Shown in pieces: positions 22,701-23,599 of a DNA stretch of 23,599 nt. The notes below the pieces were generated by a model that worked only from the letters and a program-made list of their open reading frames with translations, did no database searches and was not told the origin of the DNA. Each line of letters opens with the position of its first letter. Position 1 is the first letter of the stretch. A program made the position numbers and the translations under genes. Location: positions 649-24,247 of the forward strand of contig DIVA01000106.1 in the NCBI GenBank assembly GCA_002435705.1, given 5' to 3'. This stretch comes from Bacteriovoracaceae bacterium UBA6144 (GTDB taxonomy: Bacteria; Bdellovibrionota; Bacteriovoracia; Bacteriovoracales; Bacteriovoracaceae).

Positions 22701-22939
22701 TCTCTCACATAAGAGAAGTATTCCATATGCCCGCCTTGGTAAGAGCTTAGGGCAATGGCGTGAGCATCTTCCATAAGAGCAGCATCAACCACATCCTTGG
22801 CTGAACGGTTATGACCTAAATGGATCACTTCCACTCCTTTAGATTGGAGGAGTCGACGCATGATATTAATCGAGGCGTCATGCCCATCGAAAAGGCTGGC
22901 CGCTGTAACAAATCTTAGAGATCTTGAAGTATTTGACAT
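19781..22939 (-). CDS. icmF: Fused isobutyryl-CoA mutase IcmF (B12-binding + G-protein chaperone + mutase)
   Basis: IcmF interconverts isobutyryl-CoA and n-butyryl-CoA using adenosylcobalamin. The 1052-residue protein runs as a B12-binding domain (about 10-135; FDGHDASI with base-on His20), a MeaB-like GTPase (about 180-400; P-loop GTGGAGKSS at 190-198, NKFE at 330-333 in place of NKxD), a linker, and the mutase TIM barrel (about 540-1052; GFFPYAAGVFPFKRADEDPK, TSGRSLHAQEIDFNDIRTTL). Phe567 (RQFAGEG) and Gln702 (AQNTCIF) sit where methylmalonyl-CoA mutase has Tyr and Arg, which points to isobutyryl-type rather than methylmalonyl substrates. The order matches known IcmF. It overlaps the adenosyltransferase gene. 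The ribosome-binding site upstream of ATG 22939 is weak. Confidence 0.95.
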   Translation of the reverse strand: MSNTSRSLRFVTAASLFDGHDASINIMRRLLQSKGVEVIHLGHNRSAKDVVDAALMEDAHAIALSSYQGGHMEYFSYVRELLDQAGAQNIRIFGGGGGVITPPEAAELHRKGITQIYGPAEGVSLGLNGIIEDMIKRADHDVLAGVEWKTLASKSLTHYETAKTITFIEDHNKLPFNVKPAEIPVLGITGTGGAGKSSLIDELLLRFHRVYPQMKVALVSIDPSKKKNAGALLGDRIRLGSASFDQFYIRSLATRDSGNELSPGIKHVVEFLKSRDYGLVMVETSGIGQASDAITQIASKTLYVMTPEYGAATQLEKIEMLEVADFVALNKFEKPRSEDALRDIRKQYRRNRNLFAGHPGSPTDDELPIYGTMASKFNDVGVNALFRDLTQSLKLPIKEDAVLVQCEKVPKIKGAMIPPGRVSYLRDIAETCHTYNHHTQCVVEKIREWESLEKAATITNLKELKSQADKINQEIKADLALVNQYDQVVEQYLKGTYSYEVRGKKIEVKSKYTSLSQSQISRVGFPRFHYPSDKFQFARSQNLPGFFPYAAGVFPFKRADEDPKRQFAGEGGPARTNERFHFLSKGDSAKRLSTAFDSVTLYGEDPATRPDIYGKVGESGVSICTLEDMQDLYKGFELTNPSTSVSMTINGPAPMILAMFMNTAINQSLNGADQLDERKRIEIMRQVRGTVQADILKEDQAQNTCIFSLEFALKMMGDVQEYFCKHAIKNYYTVSISGYHIAEAGANPITQLALTLSNGFTYVEYYLSRGLKIDDFADNLSFFFSNGLDPEYTVLGRVARKIWAVAMRDRYCANEKSQKLKYHIQTSGRSLHAQEIDFNDIRTTLQAFLALSDNCNSLHTNAYDEAITTPTTESVRRAMAIQMIINREYGLNKTDNPLQGSYIVDELAEIVEGAVLAEFERISDKGGVLGAMESMYQRGKIQEESLYYETLKDSGELPIIGVNTYLPEKQAEWKPIELSRASSEEKNAQIKRLQDFQKKHADKSSEMLSRLKDVALKNGNIFEELLTTVRHCSLGQITQVLYEVGGRYRRNM

Positions 22940-23010
22940 AAGACACCGTAAACATTAGGTTTTTAACAAATTCTTAGATTCGGTGATGCTAGCACAAAAG
23001 GGCCCATTAA

Positions 23011-23019
23011 TGCTAGAAT
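23011..23019 (+). promoter_or_regulatory. Extended -10 promoter of the ferredoxin gene
   Basis: TGC-TAGAAT (23011-23019) is an extended -10 with 5 of 6 matches in the hexamer. The ATG lies 25 bases downstream. ATGCTAG occurs twice (22986-22992 and 23010-23016), 24 bases apart, in the divergent gap between icmF and this gene. Confidence 0.5.
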
Positions 23020-23043
23020 GACTGAAGTGTTAAAGAGGAATCT

Positions 23044-23412
23044 ATGAGTGATGTAAAAATTGAAAATCCTGCCCATCCTGCGCGGTTTAAACCTTTGCGA
23101 AAGGGGAAAAAGCCACCCAAGCTCTTAGCGGTGGTTCATCAAAGTGGCTGTACTGGCTGTGAGGTTTGTATCGCAGGCTGTCCCGTTGACTCTATTGAGC
23201 TTGTGCCTGGTCCTGATCCAAAGAACCCTGCCTTTCAACAAATGGTTGAGATCGATCTCGCTCGCTGTATCGGTTGCCAAAACTGCTCGCAAGACTGTCC
23301 TTGGGAAACGATCACCATGTACCAACATGACGATGCATTTATGGCTTGGGGAAATGAAACACTGACTTCTAAGCTTTATGTTGATCCACCCAAAGAAGAA
23401 GAAACTGTTTAA
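23044..23412 (+). CDS. 2x[4Fe-4S] ferredoxin-like protein
   Basis: The 122-residue protein is a small electron carrier. Two cluster motifs are seen: CTGCEVCIAGCP (Cys 36, 39, 42, 46) and CIGCQNCSQDCP (Cys 75, 78, 81, 85), both CxxCxxCxxxCP. A 30-residue basic N-terminal extension (PARFKPLRKGKKPPK) and a 35-residue acidic tail ending EEETV are unusual for a simple ferredoxin. The basic part might dock to a partner. The ribosome-binding site AGAGGA is 4 bases before the ATG. The next gene is separated by a strong terminator, so it is probably a single-gene transcript. Its redox partner is not apparent from the neighbours. Confidence 0.9.
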   Translation: MSDVKIENPAHPARFKPLRKGKKPPKLLAVVHQSGCTGCEVCIAGCPVDSIELVPGPDPKNPAFQQMVEIDLARCIGCQNCSQDCPWETITMYQHDDAFMAWGNETLTSKLYVDPPKEEETV

Positions 23413-23445
23413 AAAGAAAGGGCCTCTTTTGAGGCCCTTTCTTTT
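23412..23445 (+). terminator. Intrinsic terminator, probably bidirectional
   Basis: AAAAGAAAGGGCCTC (23412-23426) pairs perfectly with GAGGCCCTTTCTTTT (23431-23445) around TTTT. It begins right at the ferredoxin stop. It lies between convergent genes, so it can serve both strands. Confidence 0.93.
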
Positions 23446-23447
23446 GA

Positions 23448-23599
23448 CTAAAAATTCAGTGGAAGTGAGAGCGAAACGAGATAGGACTGATAGTCCCCAC
23501 CGTTTCCAGTAACCGCAGCATTATTGACTTTGTCATAGCTGATTGTGCGGTATTCAAAGTTGATGTTCACAAAAGGAAGACCAGTAAAGCTCACACCAA
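23448..23599 (-). CDS. Outer-membrane beta-barrel protein (3' end only)
   Basis: About 50 C-terminal residues are visible, ending at a TAG at 23448-23450. The alternating pattern of hydrophobic and polar residues (TGLPFVNINFEYRTISYDK, then a Gly/Asn-rich turn, then SYLVSLSLPLNF) and a terminal Phe after alternating hydrophobic residues are typical of the last two strands of an outer-membrane barrel. The terminal Phe strand is the signal read by the BAM machinery. The rest of the gene lies beyond the window, so the family is not assigned. Confidence 0.7.
   Translation of the reverse strand, partial: GVSFTGLPFVNINFEYRTISYDKVNNAAVTGNGGDYQSYLVSLSLPLNF

Noticed and set aside
19781..22939. Methylmalonyl-CoA mutase
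   Set aside because: The single chain with internal GTPase and the Phe567/Gln702 residues fit IcmF instead.
1..23599. Mobile elements, prophage, CRISPR array or defence island
   Set aside because: No transposase, integrase, repeat-spacer pattern, attachment duplication next to the tRNA, or defence gene was found on either strand.

Overview
The window looks like chromosome of a motile Gram-negative bacterium with a lipoprotein/BamD outer membrane. The flagellar gene order flgF-flgG-flgA-flgH-flgI-flgJ-flgM-flgN-flgK-flgL-csrA-fliW, the abundance of TPR proteins and the mixture of neighbours suggest Bdellovibrionota (Bdellovibrio/Bacteriovorax-like). That placement is inference from gene content and was not tested by alignment. 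G+C is moderate by eye. I see no insertion sequence, integrase, CRISPR array or rRNA.

Layout. (1) 1-478, minus strand: the 5' end of a class A penicillin-binding protein gene (PBP1A) downstream of xseB. (2) 480-9770, plus strand: a flagellar operon covering proximal and distal rod (FlgF, FlgG), P- and L-ring assembly (FlgA, FlgI, FlgH), rod-binding FlgJ, the anti-sigma-28 factor FlgM, export chaperone FlgN, hook-filament junction (FlgK, FlgL) and the regulators CsrA and FliW. A strong palindromic terminator at 9739-9766 closes it. (3) 9781-12013, minus strand: bamD followed by a TPR gene, plus a BatE-like TPR/membrane/SH3-like protein. (4) 12082-13850, plus strand: a protein that looks like a shrunken class-III aminotransferase, translationally coupled to astA (arginine N-succinyltransferase), facing a hypothetical gene. 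(5) 14489-15832, plus strand: tRNA-Asn with its own promoter, followed after 17 bases by a HExxH-motif protein of the alpha-ketoglutarate peptide-hydroxylase type. (6) 15825-19212: an Fe-S assembly pair (A-type carrier plus a YgfZ-TPR fusion) diverging from grxB and an FHA/RDD membrane protein. (7) 19209-22939, minus strand: a fused isobutyryl-CoA mutase (IcmF) overlapping its cobalamin adenosyltransferase. (8) 23044-23599: a 2x[4Fe-4S] ferredoxin, a terminator, and the 3' end of an outer-membrane beta-barrel gene.

The most interesting signal is in the flagellar operon. Several ribosome-binding sites there lie in small hairpins that present GGA in the loop, the architecture of CsrA targets. 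They sit in the leader of the first gene (flgF), at flgJ, at flgM (a perfect 6-bp stem with loop AGGAG) and at csrA itself (TCAA-GGA-TTGA). Because csrA and its antagonist fliW end the same operon, the sequence suggests a self-contained post-transcriptional circuit in which CsrA controls its own operon. Second in interest is the stand-alone HExxH protein directly behind tRNA-Asn. Third is the physical fusion of YgfZ with TPRs next to an A-type Fe-S carrier.
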